Below, in pieces: positions 33,616 to 41,734 of a stretch of DNA of 64,000 nt. Numbering within the stretch: the first letter of the stretch is position 1; every line of letters begins with the position of its first letter. The position numbers and the translations under genes were made by a program. The stretch covers positions 611,251 to 675,250 of the forward strand of contig NZ_JAIQZM010000001.1 of the NCBI RefSeq assembly GCF_023333595.1, written 5' to 3'. Under the pieces are notes generated by a model, which did not search any database, had not been told where the DNA came from, and saw only the letters and a list, made by a program, of their open reading frames with translations. The DNA comes from Argonema galeatum A003/A1 (GTDB lineage Bacteria; Cyanobacteriota; Cyanobacteriia; Cyanobacteriales; Aerosakkonemataceae).

Positions 33616-34326
33616 CTAGGGATTGTAATCTTGTAATGCCTGTTTCACTCTCGGTTCTTCCCTTACCCTAAGTAGCGAATAAGCAGCCCACTTTAGTTGC
33701 CCTAATTCATCTTTCCAAACCTGAATCACCAAGTCCAAGCCTGCTTCACCGTAATTGAGCGCCTCTTTTAGCGCTGCTACCCCTTGCTCTACATCTGCAC
33801 TTGCCAAACGCCACTTAACGCCTTCCAAGCCTCCCAATACTACGGCGTTCGCAGGAGGTGGATTTTGACCGCCAAGCACGGCATCATATTCTCTTGGTTG
33901 ATGAAGATTATTATTGATAATCTCGTTTTGATTAGCGGATTCTTGACGCAATTTAGCTTTAGCAATTGCTGATTTTATGGCAGCAAATAGATGGTTCTTA
34001 TCAAAGGGTTTTAGCAGAAATTCAAAATACTCAAACGGTTGGGGAATCTTGTGAGTAACTTCGTCTATACGCCCTGACATTACCACCAAGGGAATTTTCT
34101 GGAGTTCATTATCAGCCTGTATATGCTGAAAAACTTCCCAACCGCTCACTTTAGGTAAGATAAAATCCAGGAGAATCAAGGATGGGCGTTCTTTGTGGAT
34201 TAGATTTAGTCCCTCTTGACCATTTTTGGCTTCGATGATTTCCACGTTATCCGCAGGTAACATACATCGAAGTAGTTTGCGAACGTCTAGGCCGTCATCG
34301 ATAACCAGAACTTTGTAAGTAGCCAT
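33616..34326 (-). CDS. Response regulator with C-terminal HEAT-like module
   Basis: The 236-residue protein from ATG 34326 (an upstream start at 34350 adds eight residues) has a CheY-type receiver: VLVIDDGLDVRKLL (DD), phospho-acceptor Asp in LILLDFILPKVSGW, and Lys in FLLKPFDKNHLF. Residues 145-236 (YDAVLGGQNPPPANAVVLGG, then GVKWRL, ALNYGEAGLDLVI and LKWAAYSLLRV) match the N-terminal module of the WD40 protein at 28112. No DNA-binding or enzymatic output domain is present, so output is presumably through protein contacts. Confidence 0.9.
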   Translation of the reverse strand: MATYKVLVIDDGLDVRKLLRCMLPADNVEIIEAKNGQEGLNLIHKERPSLILLDFILPKVSGWEVFQHIQADNELQKIPLVVMSGRIDEVTHKIPQPFEYFEFLLKPFDKNHLFAAIKSAIAKAKLRQESANQNEIINNNLHQPREYDAVLGGQNPPPANAVVLGGLEGVKWRLASADVEQGVAALKEALNYGEAGLDLVIQVWKDELGQLKWAAYSLLRVREEPRVKQALQDYNP

Positions 34327-34394
34327 AACTAATTCCTCTGGCGATCTCAATAATATTACCCGTTACGGAACTTCTCCCATCATCAATATTTTAA

Positions 34395-35957
34395 TTACTG
34401 AAGTTTGGCGATCGCACCTTTTTCCACCAACACTCGCCCCGTCACCAAATCTTTCACCGTCGCCAACAAAACCCGCCCTCGATTCACTTCAAAAAATACT
34501 TCAATTCGATCTATCCCTGTTTGTCCCGGCGGATCGAGATGCGCCACGCAAACTTGTTCGTGATGGCTTTCCAAAGAGCGATATTGCGATTGATGTTGCA
34601 ACTGGCTACTCGTCATTCTCCCTTGTGCATCAAAAGTTACTTCTGCTTGCGATATGTCTGCCACTTCTCCAATATCCAGACGAATTTCTCGCTGTCCGTC
34701 TAATGCTACTTGTAATGTTAATAATTCATCCCGTTGACAGGGATATTTGCTTCCCTTTTCAAACAATGGAAAATAGGAATAAGTTTTCATTTGGGGTTCC
34801 CAGAGACGAATGGCATAGCCATGTCGCAGATAATCTTCGACTTCAACTAAATCGGGAAGTGTCAAAGCACCGTGTGCGATCGCTTCAAATGGCCTGCCTA
34901 ATTTCACCCGCGACTTTCCAAAATATGATATAATTAACTGTTGCACTGCCGGGATTAAACAACTACCTCCTACCAGCGCCACCAGTTCGATATCAGTCTT
35001 GCCCACGCCTTTAGTGTAGGCGACTGCCACCACTTCATCTAAAGCTTGCCGCAGTTGTTCTAGTAACTGCTTATTTTCCAGAATCTCCTCTAAATCTTCT
35101 CGATTCAAATTCAAATCGTGGGCGATAAAATTTTCATCATCAAACCAACTTTCTTTCGCTTCTGGCGCTGTGGAAAGTTTAATTTTCAGCCGTTCCGCTA
35201 CTTCTAATAAATTCTGCCAGCCAATCTCTTTTACTTCTTCTCGTGAAGAATTAATTTGCCGCAAGTAATTATCGACAATCCAAACATCGATATCAACACC
35301 ACCAACATAAGCATCCGACTTGGCTATAACTTCTGCTTTTAATACCTTTTGTCCGCCCTTGGCTGCTACGGTGCGAACTAAGCTTAAATCCAGAGTTCCG
35401 CCGCCAAAATCTACTACCAATATCACAGAACCGGGTCTTTTCACAGCATAGCCAAGGGCTGCGGCTGTAGACTCATCCACAATCTGAACTTCAGGGACAC
35501 CCAGGTTTTGGGCAACGTCGCGAAACCAGTCTAAATAACGCTCAAATGCGCCGACTGGGACGGTAAAAATTACGCGACTGGGCTGCAATTTTTCTTGGGC
35601 TAGCTGTTGCCAAATTTCTTGGAGAAACAGTTGCGAAACTGTTTCCGCCGAGTAGCTGTTACTATCAATTTGACGCGGTGGCGGCTGAAAATCTGCTGCC
35701 AAATCGCGTTTAAAGGCTTGAAAAAATCGCTCTGGTTGGGAAAAGCCGAGACGTTGCGATCGCACTTGTTCCCCAAACACAAGACTGTTGTCCTTTTGGA
35801 CGTATACTAGGGTCGGCACCACAAATACTTGACCGCCAGGTGTTTCAAACCCCCGCGAAATGGCATTAAATCTCAACGTCCGTGGCGTCTTCGTAACTGG
35901 ATCTACAGTACAGACGACGGTGTTGCTTGTTCCAAAATCGATCGCAATAATAGTCAT
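34395..35957 (-). CDS. Hsp70-like (DnaK family) ATPase
   Basis: The 520-residue protein has the Hsp70 nucleotide-binding domain: phosphate loop 1 AIDFGTSNTVVC at the N-terminus, phosphate loop 2 ILVVDFGGGTLDLSL (about 179-193) and the adenosine motif ALVGGSCLIPAVQ (about 327-339). After residue 375 the C-terminal part is short and lacks the canonical substrate-binding domain and lid, so it is an atypical Hsp70 relative. A membrane-anchored protein with a GrpE-like end is encoded upstream on the same strand. The start codon lies inside the first unit of the heptamer array. Confidence 0.9.
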   Translation of the reverse strand: MTIIAIDFGTSNTVVCTVDPVTKTPRTLRFNAISRGFETPGGQVFVVPTLVYVQKDNSLVFGEQVRSQRLGFSQPERFFQAFKRDLAADFQPPPRQIDSNSYSAETVSQLFLQEIWQQLAQEKLQPSRVIFTVPVGAFERYLDWFRDVAQNLGVPEVQIVDESTAAALGYAVKRPGSVILVVDFGGGTLDLSLVRTVAAKGGQKVLKAEVIAKSDAYVGGVDIDVWIVDNYLRQINSSREEVKEIGWQNLLEVAERLKIKLSTAPEAKESWFDDENFIAHDLNLNREDLEEILENKQLLEQLRQALDEVVAVAYTKGVGKTDIELVALVGGSCLIPAVQQLIISYFGKSRVKLGRPFEAIAHGALTLPDLVEVEDYLRHGYAIRLWEPQMKTYSYFPLFEKGSKYPCQRDELLTLQVALDGQREIRLDIGEVADISQAEVTFDAQGRMTSSQLQHQSQYRSLESHHEQVCVAHLDPPGQTGIDRIEVFFEVNRGRVLLATVKDLVTGRVLVEKGAIAKLQ

Positions 35958-36120
35958 TAGTCAGTTGTCAGTTGTCAGTTGTCAGTGGTCAGTTGTCAGT
36001 TGTCAGTTGTCAGTTGTCAGTTGTCAGTTGTCAGTTGTCAGTTGTCATTTGTCATTTGTCATTTGTCATTTGTCATTTGTCATTTGTCATTTGTCATTTG
36101 TCATTTGTCATTTGTCATTT
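35953..36120. repeat. Heptamer tandem array: 12 GTCAGTT-type then 11 GTCATTT units
   Basis: From 35960 to 36120 there are 23 units of exactly 7 bp. The first 12 are GTCAGTT (one reads GTCAGTG); the last 11 are all GTCATTT. A preceding unit GTCATTA (35953-35959) contains the complement of the Hsp70 start codon. Short tandem heptamers are typical of filamentous cyanobacteria. The array fills the 5' region of the Hsp70-like gene, so its length could affect expression; slippage is expected to make it variable. Confidence 0.97.
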
Positions 36121-36208
36121 GTCAATAAAATTTCTCCCCCACTCCCCCACTCCCCCACTCCCTTTTTGACTTTTGACTTTTGACTTTTGACTTCCCACTC
36201 TCCCACTC
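36121..36208. repeat. Low-complexity spacer with CCCCCACT and TTTTGAC repeats
   Basis: Next to the heptamer array there are three copies of (C)CCCCCACT (about 36136-36160) and four of TTTTGAC (about 36163-36192). This is a second short-tandem region of different sequence, between the GrpE-like gene and the Hsp70-like gene. It has no coding capacity. Confidence 0.8.
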
Positions 36209-36754
36209 TTATTGAGATGGAGAAGAAATCGGCAAAGTGCGGCTGACTTTCGCGGGGGAGAGAATGCGCGACCCCTCTCGATAACCGACAAACCGGATAT
36301 AAACAAATTCCCCTTCTGCAATATCATTGGTATCCGGTTGATGCAGTTGGGGATTATATGGAACTTGTTCCCAAGCCGAACCAATTTGTTCGTATCCCCA
36401 ACTAGCCAAAAGGTTATCCAAAGGAGTAAACAGCGAAACCAAATTTTTGGCTGGTAAATCTGGTTTCGCTTCCGTCATTTTGCGGACGCTGGGATAGTTG
36501 TTTAACAGCGTTTGCAATTGGGAGAAAGTAGCATTCTGGAAATCAGTTTTTAGCTGCTTTGATTGTTGCTGCAATTCTTCTCGCAGTCGCAGACATTCTT
36601 GCCGCAACTCTTCTATCTCTCTTGCAGCAGCCGTATTACTTTCTGTGGGGGAATCGACTTTATTAGAGTGCCGCAGGCTCAAAATTAGCCAAACGATCAC
36701 CAACCACAGAACGCAACCAAACAAAAATAGATTGGGGTTGTTAACCATCATCAA
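36209..36754 (-). CDS. Membrane-anchored coiled-coil protein with GrpE-like C-terminus
   Basis: The protein of up to 181 residues (three consecutive-region Met codons could start it) has a transmembrane helix at about 7-27 (LFLFGCVLWLVIVWLILSL), a coiled coil at about 43-75 (REIEELRQECLRLREELQQQ) and a C-terminal beta-type region: GYEQIGSAWEQVPYNPQLHQ then FVRFVGY-like VYIRFVGYREGSRILSPAKV. The last part follows the GrpE beta-domain pattern (G...I...G..(Y/F)NP..H, GY, R.L.PA.V). With the Hsp70-like gene downstream, it is a plausible nucleotide-exchange partner at the membrane. This role is inference from weak similarity plus context. Confidence 0.75.
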   Translation of the reverse strand: MMMVNNPNLFLFGCVLWLVIVWLILSLRHSNKVDSPTESNTAAAREIEELRQECLRLREELQQQSKQLKTDFQNATFSQLQTLLNNYPSVRKMTEAKPDLPAKNLVSLFTPLDNLLASWGYEQIGSAWEQVPYNPQLHQPDTNDIAEGEFVYIRFVGYREGSRILSPAKVSRTLPISSPSQ

Positions 36755-36759
36755 TTACT

Positions 36760-36972
36760 CTACATTTCAGTCTGAGATTGCGTTTCTTCGTTGATGAGGT
36801 CTTCATCTTCCTGATAGTATTCTGGAAATAGCTTTTGAGATTCTACTTTACCCAAAGCTTTTTCAATTCCTGAAGTGGTTTCGGTACAGGTGGAGCCAGA
36901 GGCGTTGAGTACGGTTTCAGTTATCTTGCCGTCAGTGCCAATGCGATATTCAATCTTGCGATACTCAGCCAT
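36760..36972 (-). CDS. DUF2997 family small protein
   Basis: The 70-residue protein (MAEYRKIEYRIGTDGKITET, then VLNASGSTC and an acidic tail) matches DUF2997, a small family often encoded beside Ycf35 (DUF1257) proteins. Here it lies five bases before the GrpE-like gene on the same strand, and about 9.7 kb from the Ycf46/Ycf35 cluster. The function is unknown. Confidence 0.85.
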   Translation of the reverse strand: MAEYRKIEYRIGTDGKITETVLNASGSTCTETTSGIEKALGKVESQKLFPEYYQEDEDLINEETQSQTEM

Positions 36973-37151
36973 GATAGGATTTTTGGATTGAAGTTATTTA
37001 ACAGTTTAACTCGATTCTATTCATTTTGCCATTCAAGGGAACTAGGTACTGCGGAAGCGGGGAGCGAAGGATAAAATTGAATATGCCAACAATTTTCAAT
37101 TCCCAATTTCCAATTCTGCCATTCTCCCATCTAAAATCGGTTAGTTGTACT

Positions 37152-37787
37152 TTAGGTAAAGTCTCTTCTAATCCGATCTATGGCAGACTTGAGTCCGTCA
37201 CTATGAATCCAGCCGACAAAACCACCATAAACCATTTTGTCATTGCGATCGCCTAAAAAAACATGGTCAACGCCGACTGGGTTTTTCCAGGTTCTCACAG
37301 ATGTCCCATCCCGCAGCCGGAGAATCGGATTAGAATGCTTAAAGTCTCTGTGGTGAGCGCGAGTCATTCCAGGCACTTTGTCTAAAATGGCTATAACTTC
37401 TCTGGTGTCATCCGTTGTATTAGAGTTTACCACGCTTCCACAGCCACACCCGTCAGTGATAGTGCTTTTGAGTCTATCTTTGATGTCACCATCAAACAGC
37501 GATAAAGAGTCAATCTCGCTTAGCAGCTTTCCATGTGCTTCAGATTGTCGTCTTTCGCAATAAATCGCTGTTAGGAAATCTTCCAGACTCAGTTTAGCCA
37601 GTGCGTCTGCAATCAATGCTGTCAGCCCCAAGACGGCGATTCCTCCCAACATTCCCGCTGGGCCACCCAGTATTGCTAAAGCTGCTGTGATGGCGGCTGC
37701 ACCTGTCAAGCCTGTAGTCGCCATCGCAATCACTAGAACAACTCCAGGTAATCCTAAAGCAGCTACTTTTTTTATGACTTCATCCAT
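37152..37787 (-). CDS. Hypothetical protein with glycine-rich hydrophobic N-terminus
   Basis: The 211-residue protein from ATG 37787 (an earlier start at 37802 is possible) has residues 8-66 made of Gly/Ala-rich hydrophobic helices (LGLPGVVLVIAMATTGLTGA, ILGGPAGMLGGIAVLGLTAL) with GxxxG spacing. A polar C-terminal domain follows, with a CGCG pair and TRAHHRDFKHSNPILRLRDG. It could insert into membranes. I have seen similar Gly-rich N-termini on cyanobacterial proteins of unknown role but cannot name a family. Confidence 0.7.
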   Translation of the reverse strand: MDEVIKKVAALGLPGVVLVIAMATTGLTGAAAITAALAILGGPAGMLGGIAVLGLTALIADALAKLSLEDFLTAIYCERRQSEAHGKLLSEIDSLSLFDGDIKDRLKSTITDGCGCGSVVNSNTTDDTREVIAILDKVPGMTRAHHRDFKHSNPILRLRDGTSVRTWKNPVGVDHVFLGDRNDKMVYGGFVGWIHSDGLKSAIDRIRRDFT

Positions 37788-38079
37788 TTGCGATCGCCTC
37801 ACTTTTGTTCATACATATCTCTAGTTTATTGTCAATATCTTGTTTGGGAACGGCAAAAAATCAAAACTAAGGTAAGGATTTCTTGAGCGACATTGTAAAA
37901 AAAGAAACTAAGTAGAGGAAGTTGGAGTTGGGAACAAAAAGCGATCGCAATGACTCTATTCATACTAAGTTTTCCCGATCCAGACTGTGAGCGATCGCAT
38001 ATTGATATGTCCGCAATCAATGCTGCAATGCTACCCAAAACAGTATAAGTCATCTGATTTTAAAAGAACGAGAGTAAAA

Positions 38080-38694
38080 ATGTCTATTATTCGTAAGTCA
38101 ACTTTACTATCTTTTGGCCTGCTAATGACACTTTGTGGTGTCAGTACTGATGGAAAATTTGTGGCTGGAGCAGTAACCTCAAATCAGTCAACAATCAAAC
38201 CGCAATCAGAGATATTAAAAGAAAGCGCTAAAACGAAACCAGCTTTTCAAGAAACATCTGATGCGGTGAAGGTAACTCAAAACCGGGTTAAAGTATTTTT
38301 TCCTAACTACTCCAGAAACACGACAGACCTCGGCCATGTTGAGCCAGTTTTGCGGACAACGCAACGGCGGGATCTAAGTCGATTTGCGATCGAGCAATTG
38401 ATTGTTGGGCCAACCAGTAATGAAACCAGAATGGGTTTTATTAAGCCGATTCAGTTCAGAGGCAGTTCTAACTGTGGCAGCGATTTTACTCTCTCGATTT
38501 CTTCTGGAGTAGCGCGAATAAAATTCTGTAAAATAATTCCTTCAGCTGGTATCGGAGATGATGCTCGCGTCACAAGTTCTATTAAAGCGACACTGAAGCA
38601 ATTTTCCACAGTCAAATCAGTTATTATCCTGACGAAAGAAGGCGACTGTCTTGGGGATATGAGTGGCGAAAATCTTTGTTTGCGTAGAAGATAA
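38080..38694 (+). CDS. Exported GerMN-domain-like protein
   Basis: The 204-residue protein from ATG 38080 (a longer frame from 37987 lacks a signal peptide at its start) begins MSIIRKSTLLSFGLLMTLCG, a signal peptide. The mature part has the GerMN-type pattern: VKVFFPNYSR, RFAIEQLIVGPTSNETRMGF, SISSGVARIKFC and TVKSVIILTKEGDCLGDMSG. Paired cysteines may form a disulfide. GerMN domains are found in extracytoplasmic proteins, including spore germination proteins elsewhere; in cyanobacteria the role is unknown. Confidence 0.8.
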   Translation: MSIIRKSTLLSFGLLMTLCGVSTDGKFVAGAVTSNQSTIKPQSEILKESAKTKPAFQETSDAVKVTQNRVKVFFPNYSRNTTDLGHVEPVLRTTQRRDLSRFAIEQLIVGPTSNETRMGFIKPIQFRGSSNCGSDFTLSISSGVARIKFCKIIPSAGIGDDARVTSSIKATLKQFSTVKSVIILTKEGDCLGDMSGENLCLRRR

Positions 38695-38698
38695 CTCA

Positions 38699-39619
38699 TT
38701 ACTTAAATACTGAACGTAATTGAGCTGCAATATCTGCGATCGCATTTTTCCCCCCATCCAGCACCAGCGCCATCCCCACAAATCCGTGAATCATCCCATC
38801 ATATTGCTTTAAGTATACCGACACCCCAGCCGATCGCAACCGAGTAGCATACGCTAGCGCCTCATCCCGCAGCACATCACATTCAGCAGTAATAATCAGC
38901 GCTGGTGGCAATTGGCTTAGATTTTCGGCTAATAGCGGTGAAGCATAGGGATTTTCTCCATCGGCGGTATTAGCCAGGTAGTGACGCCAGAACCAAATCA
39001 TCTCCTCCTTTGTCAAACCGCAACCTTCCGCATATTCACGGTAAGACTCAGTATCAAAAGCATATTGAGTTACAGGATAAATGAGAACTTGATATGCCAG
39101 TGCTGGTTCTCCTCTATCCCGCGCCATCAACGCCACCGCCGCAGCCAAATTGCCTCCGGCGCTATCTCCCGCGACAGCAATGCGAGTTACATCCGCATTA
39201 ATAACACTAGCATTATTTGCTACCCAAACGGTTGCAGCATAGGCATCTTCCACCGCAGCTGGGAACTTGTGTTCCGGTGCCAACCGATAGTCTACCGACA
39301 CTACCACGCACCCAACATCCTTAGCGAGAGAACGACAGGTACTATCTGCTACATCCAAGTCGCCCAAAACCCAACCGCCGCCGTGAAAGAAAACCAGCAC
39401 TGGCAAGGGTTTTTTGCCATGTGGCGTGTAGATACGGATGGCAATATCACCGGGGATAGTACGATTTTCGACACTGGCAAGCGCTAGGGGTCTGAGGGGT
39501 TTGCCCCGCAGCTTGGCGGCTAGTTCCCGCGCCTGTGATGGTGAGAGGGTAGTGAGAGGTGGGAGTTCTAGCTGTGCTAGTTGCTGCAAGAGTTTCTGGA
39601 CTTGTGGGTCGAGAGGCAT
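38699..39619 (-). CDS. Alpha/beta hydrolase, hormone-sensitive lipase-like esterase
   Basis: The 306-residue protein has the HSL-family oxyanion motif HGGGW (79-83), the nucleophile elbow GDSAGG with Ser153, and acid/base residues Asp248 (ECDVLRDE) and His278 (MIHGF). These form a complete triad. It is a soluble esterase or lipase for short-chain esters. Gene length is typical and the ends are intact. It converges with the GerMN gene, ending only four bases from that gene's stop. Confidence 0.93.
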   Translation of the reverse strand: MPLDPQVQKLLQQLAQLELPPLTTLSPSQARELAAKLRGKPLRPLALASVENRTIPGDIAIRIYTPHGKKPLPVLVFFHGGGWVLGDLDVADSTCRSLAKDVGCVVVSVDYRLAPEHKFPAAVEDAYAATVWVANNASVINADVTRIAVAGDSAGGNLAAAVALMARDRGEPALAYQVLIYPVTQYAFDTESYREYAEGCGLTKEEMIWFWRHYLANTADGENPYASPLLAENLSQLPPALIITAECDVLRDEALAYATRLRSAGVSVYLKQYDGMIHGFVGMALVLDGGKNAIADIAAQLRSVFK

Positions 39620-39644
39620 TCGGTTTTGATTTTTTCATCTTATA

Positions 39645-40319
39645 TTAACCATCATCTTCTATCACAATATTTCTTTTCTCAATCTCTTGTATGAAAACTT
39701 TAAAACTGGGATTTTCTTGGTAAAGCTTCATCAAAACTTTCTGTTTACAATATTGGCGAGAAACTTTTCGATAATATTGAGGATTTTTCTTATTAGCATC
39801 AATTCTAAAGCTTTCACCTTTGCCAAGTTCTTGATTCAATGTATTTAAACAATTGGTTATTTTTGCTTTTCTTTTATCTTGGTAATAAAGAGGAAGTAAC
39901 CAACATTCAATAGAATGTACTGCAATCGCAAAAATTATTTTATGATTATATTTTATATAAAAATCTTCACCAATTAAAAGCTGGAATTTTTCTTTGACTT
40001 TTTCTATCAACTGTTCTGGCGTTAATTCACCATTCTCGTCTCGCTTGGGAATATTATAATTTATTTCTTCTGAAACATCAGTATCAATTTGAATAATCAC
40101 ATATTCATTAAATTGAAATGCTTCTCGGAAATCTTTGGACTGACAATATTTGAAAACCAGCGTCCAACCACCATAATTTGATTTATTTTCATCATCCTTA
40201 TCTCTTTCTGGTTGCAGAGGGTTGACAATGATATCGTCAGTATTAAAATATCCACTTAAAATATCTTCAATAACTATCTGATCCGTCAGTCCCTCTGTAA
40301 TTAATCCAAAACTAATCAT
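39645..40319 (-). CDS. TOPRIM-like protein, partner of the upstream ATPase
   Basis: The 224-residue protein begins MISFGLITEGLTDQIVIEDI with Glu9, and has VIIQIDTDV with Asp79 and Asp81. The E near the N-terminus followed by D-x-D is the TOPRIM metal-binding pattern of topoisomerases and OLD-type nucleases. A later IAVHSIECWLLPLYYQDKRK region resembles DUF4276/RloB-like proteins. It follows the ATPase gene after two bases, the arrangement of split ATPase/TOPRIM defence pairs. The nuclease activity is inferred; a tRNA or DNA target cannot be read here. Confidence 0.7.
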   Translation of the reverse strand: MISFGLITEGLTDQIVIEDILSGYFNTDDIIVNPLQPERDKDDENKSNYGGWTLVFKYCQSKDFREAFQFNEYVIIQIDTDVSEEINYNIPKRDENGELTPEQLIEKVKEKFQLLIGEDFYIKYNHKIIFAIAVHSIECWLLPLYYQDKRKAKITNCLNTLNQELGKGESFRIDANKKNPQYYRKVSRQYCKQKVLMKLYQENPSFKVFIQEIEKRNIVIEDDG

Positions 40320-40321
40320 AA

Positions 40322-41482
40322 TTAAAAATTCTTAGGTAATCCACCGATATAACCGCGCAAAAATGCTTCTGATAATCTTACAGGTTCTTGTCCTTCCAGA
40401 GGTTTTGGTGTAAAAATTCTTCTGGCTTTAGTATAACCTAATTTGTTGCGGTAAATCACAAAAAGTCTTTGTTCATCATCATCTAAATTTAATCCATCTA
40501 AAATTGCTGGGTTATGAGTTGTAAAAATAACTTGCCTATCATATTTTTTGGCTAATTCTACTAATTCTTTAATCAATCGACGCCCTAATCTAGGGTTAAG
40601 CGAAGCATCAATGTTATCTACAGCAAAAAACTTAGGTGTATCATCGCTGATAAAAAGGCAGAAGTAAAACAGGAGAAACAAAAATCCTTCATTAGAACTA
40701 TTCTGATTGAAATAATCTAGTTCAGATGCTAAATATTTATCTTTGATTTGAATTACTCTCTCAGCAGGAGATAAATTATGGGGAATTGCTAAATCTTCAA
40801 ACCAATCTATCAGCTGCATTTTTTCTTTAATTTCTTGCAGCTTACCTTGATTTGCTTCTAAATTCAAAACCGTTAAAAGTTTGAATAATCCTTCTCCTTC
40901 GATCCCTAAAGGTTGAATTTGACCTTCTTCGTTAAAAATGCGTAAACTTGAGTTTTGAGGAGAAAAAATTAAGAAGCTTTTCAAATTCAAAATATCTTTA
41001 TCAGTTTCAAGTAAAACTTTTAAAACACCCTGATAAATTTCCTCTGAAAATATTTCTTTTAGGTTCCTCGCATCTTCATACATTAAATTAGCATATCCAG
41101 ACGACATACTTGGCATTTGTACAAGTATCTCTTGATTAGACAAAATTGAACTAAACCAACTAGAATATGGTTTACCATCATGCTGTAAATTATAGGTAAT
41201 AATTTTATCTGGCTGAAACTGCAAAGATATTTTAATTTCTTTGTTTAAATTGTCGATATTAAAAGCCGATCGCATGAATTGAGGTTCTGTAACTCTAATC
41301 CCCCTAGAAACTAAAAACTCATTATCTAGCTTATCACTTGCTGCGGCTGAACTTAAAGCTATAGCTTCTAAGATATTAGTTTTACCACAGCCATTTTCAC
41401 CTATCAAAACTGTTACTCTTCCCAATTCAATTTTTAACTCTTGAATTGATTTATAATTTTCTATACTAATTTCTTTAATCAT
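40322..41482 (-). CDS. AAA (ABC/SMC-like) ATPase of a two-gene system
   Basis: The 386-residue protein starts MIKEISIENYKSIQELKIEL, with Walker A GENGCGKT (28-35), a Walker B FFAVDNID in which the usual catalytic Glu position is Asn290, an ASLNPRLGRR D-loop region, and an H-loop FTTHNPAIL. This is the OLD/RecF-like AAA15/AAA21 type. The DN variant is known in this subgroup. It is AT-rich compared with the genes around. With the TOPRIM-like gene two bases downstream it resembles split anti-phage systems such as OLD-like or PARIS-like pairs, though I cannot assign a named system. Confidence 0.85.
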   Translation of the reverse strand: MIKEISIENYKSIQELKIELGRVTVLIGENGCGKTNILEAIALSSAAASDKLDNEFLVSRGIRVTEPQFMRSAFNIDNLNKEIKISLQFQPDKIITYNLQHDGKPYSSWFSSILSNQEILVQMPSMSSGYANLMYEDARNLKEIFSEEIYQGVLKVLLETDKDILNLKSFLIFSPQNSSLRIFNEEGQIQPLGIEGEGLFKLLTVLNLEANQGKLQEIKEKMQLIDWFEDLAIPHNLSPAERVIQIKDKYLASELDYFNQNSSNEGFLFLLFYFCLFISDDTPKFFAVDNIDASLNPRLGRRLIKELVELAKKYDRQVIFTTHNPAILDGLNLDDDEQRLFVIYRNKLGYTKARRIFTPKPLEGQEPVRLSEAFLRGYIGGLPKNF

Positions 41483-41545
41483 AAGGCGAAGACATTATTA
41501 CACTTAAATAATTATACCATAAAATTACCATATCCTCAATTCAGA

Positions 41546-41596
41546 TTCGTACTCACTGGTGGCGGTGGAAAAGGAGTCTATCAAGTATGTGCTTGA
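41546..41596 (+). pseudogene. Patatin-like phospholipase N-terminal remnant
   Basis: A short plus-strand frame reads FRFVLTGGGGKGVYQVCA and then stops. GGGGKGVYQ is the patatin oxyanion-hole signature (G-G-G-x-K-G) at the start of the fold. The rest of the gene, including the GxSxG nucleophile, is absent: a short palindrome and a 14-bp inverted-repeat element follow. It is best read as a gene relic. Confidence 0.5.
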
Positions 41597-41609
41597 CAAT
41601 ACTTGATAG
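41578..41609. repeat. Perfect 11-bp inverted repeat CTATCAAGTAT ... ATACTTGATAG
   Basis: The arms at 41578-41588 and 41599-41609 are perfectly complementary around a 10-base loop. The left arm overlaps the patatin remnant. It may be a terminator, or a scar of the event that broke the patatin gene. Confidence 0.75.
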
Positions 41610-41637
41610 ATTCAGGACTTACGCACCCATTTTTGGC

Positions 41638-41704
41638 GTAGGGGCGGGTTTAGCCGATAAATTAAGCATCTCACAGATATCCCTAATACAAAACCCGCCC
41701 CTAC
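41638..41704. repeat. Inverted-repeat element GTAGGGGCGGGTTT ... AAACCCGCCCCTAC
   Basis: Perfect 14-bp terminal inverted repeats enclose 39 AT-rich bases. The left end is preceded by AGGACTTACGCA, a phrase often seen at cyanobacterial repeat elements. The element lies just beyond the 3' end of the beta-propeller gene and could form a terminator hairpin. Confidence 0.75.
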
Positions 41705-41734
41705 ATTTTGCCTAAATGCCAACACCAGGCAAAC

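Noticed and set aside
35953..36120. Tandem units as a CRISPR array
   Set aside because: Units are 7 bp with no spacers, and no cas genes are present.
38451..38699. An 82-residue minus-strand frame following the esterase gene
   Set aside because: It is antisense to the GerMN-like gene and has no independent support.
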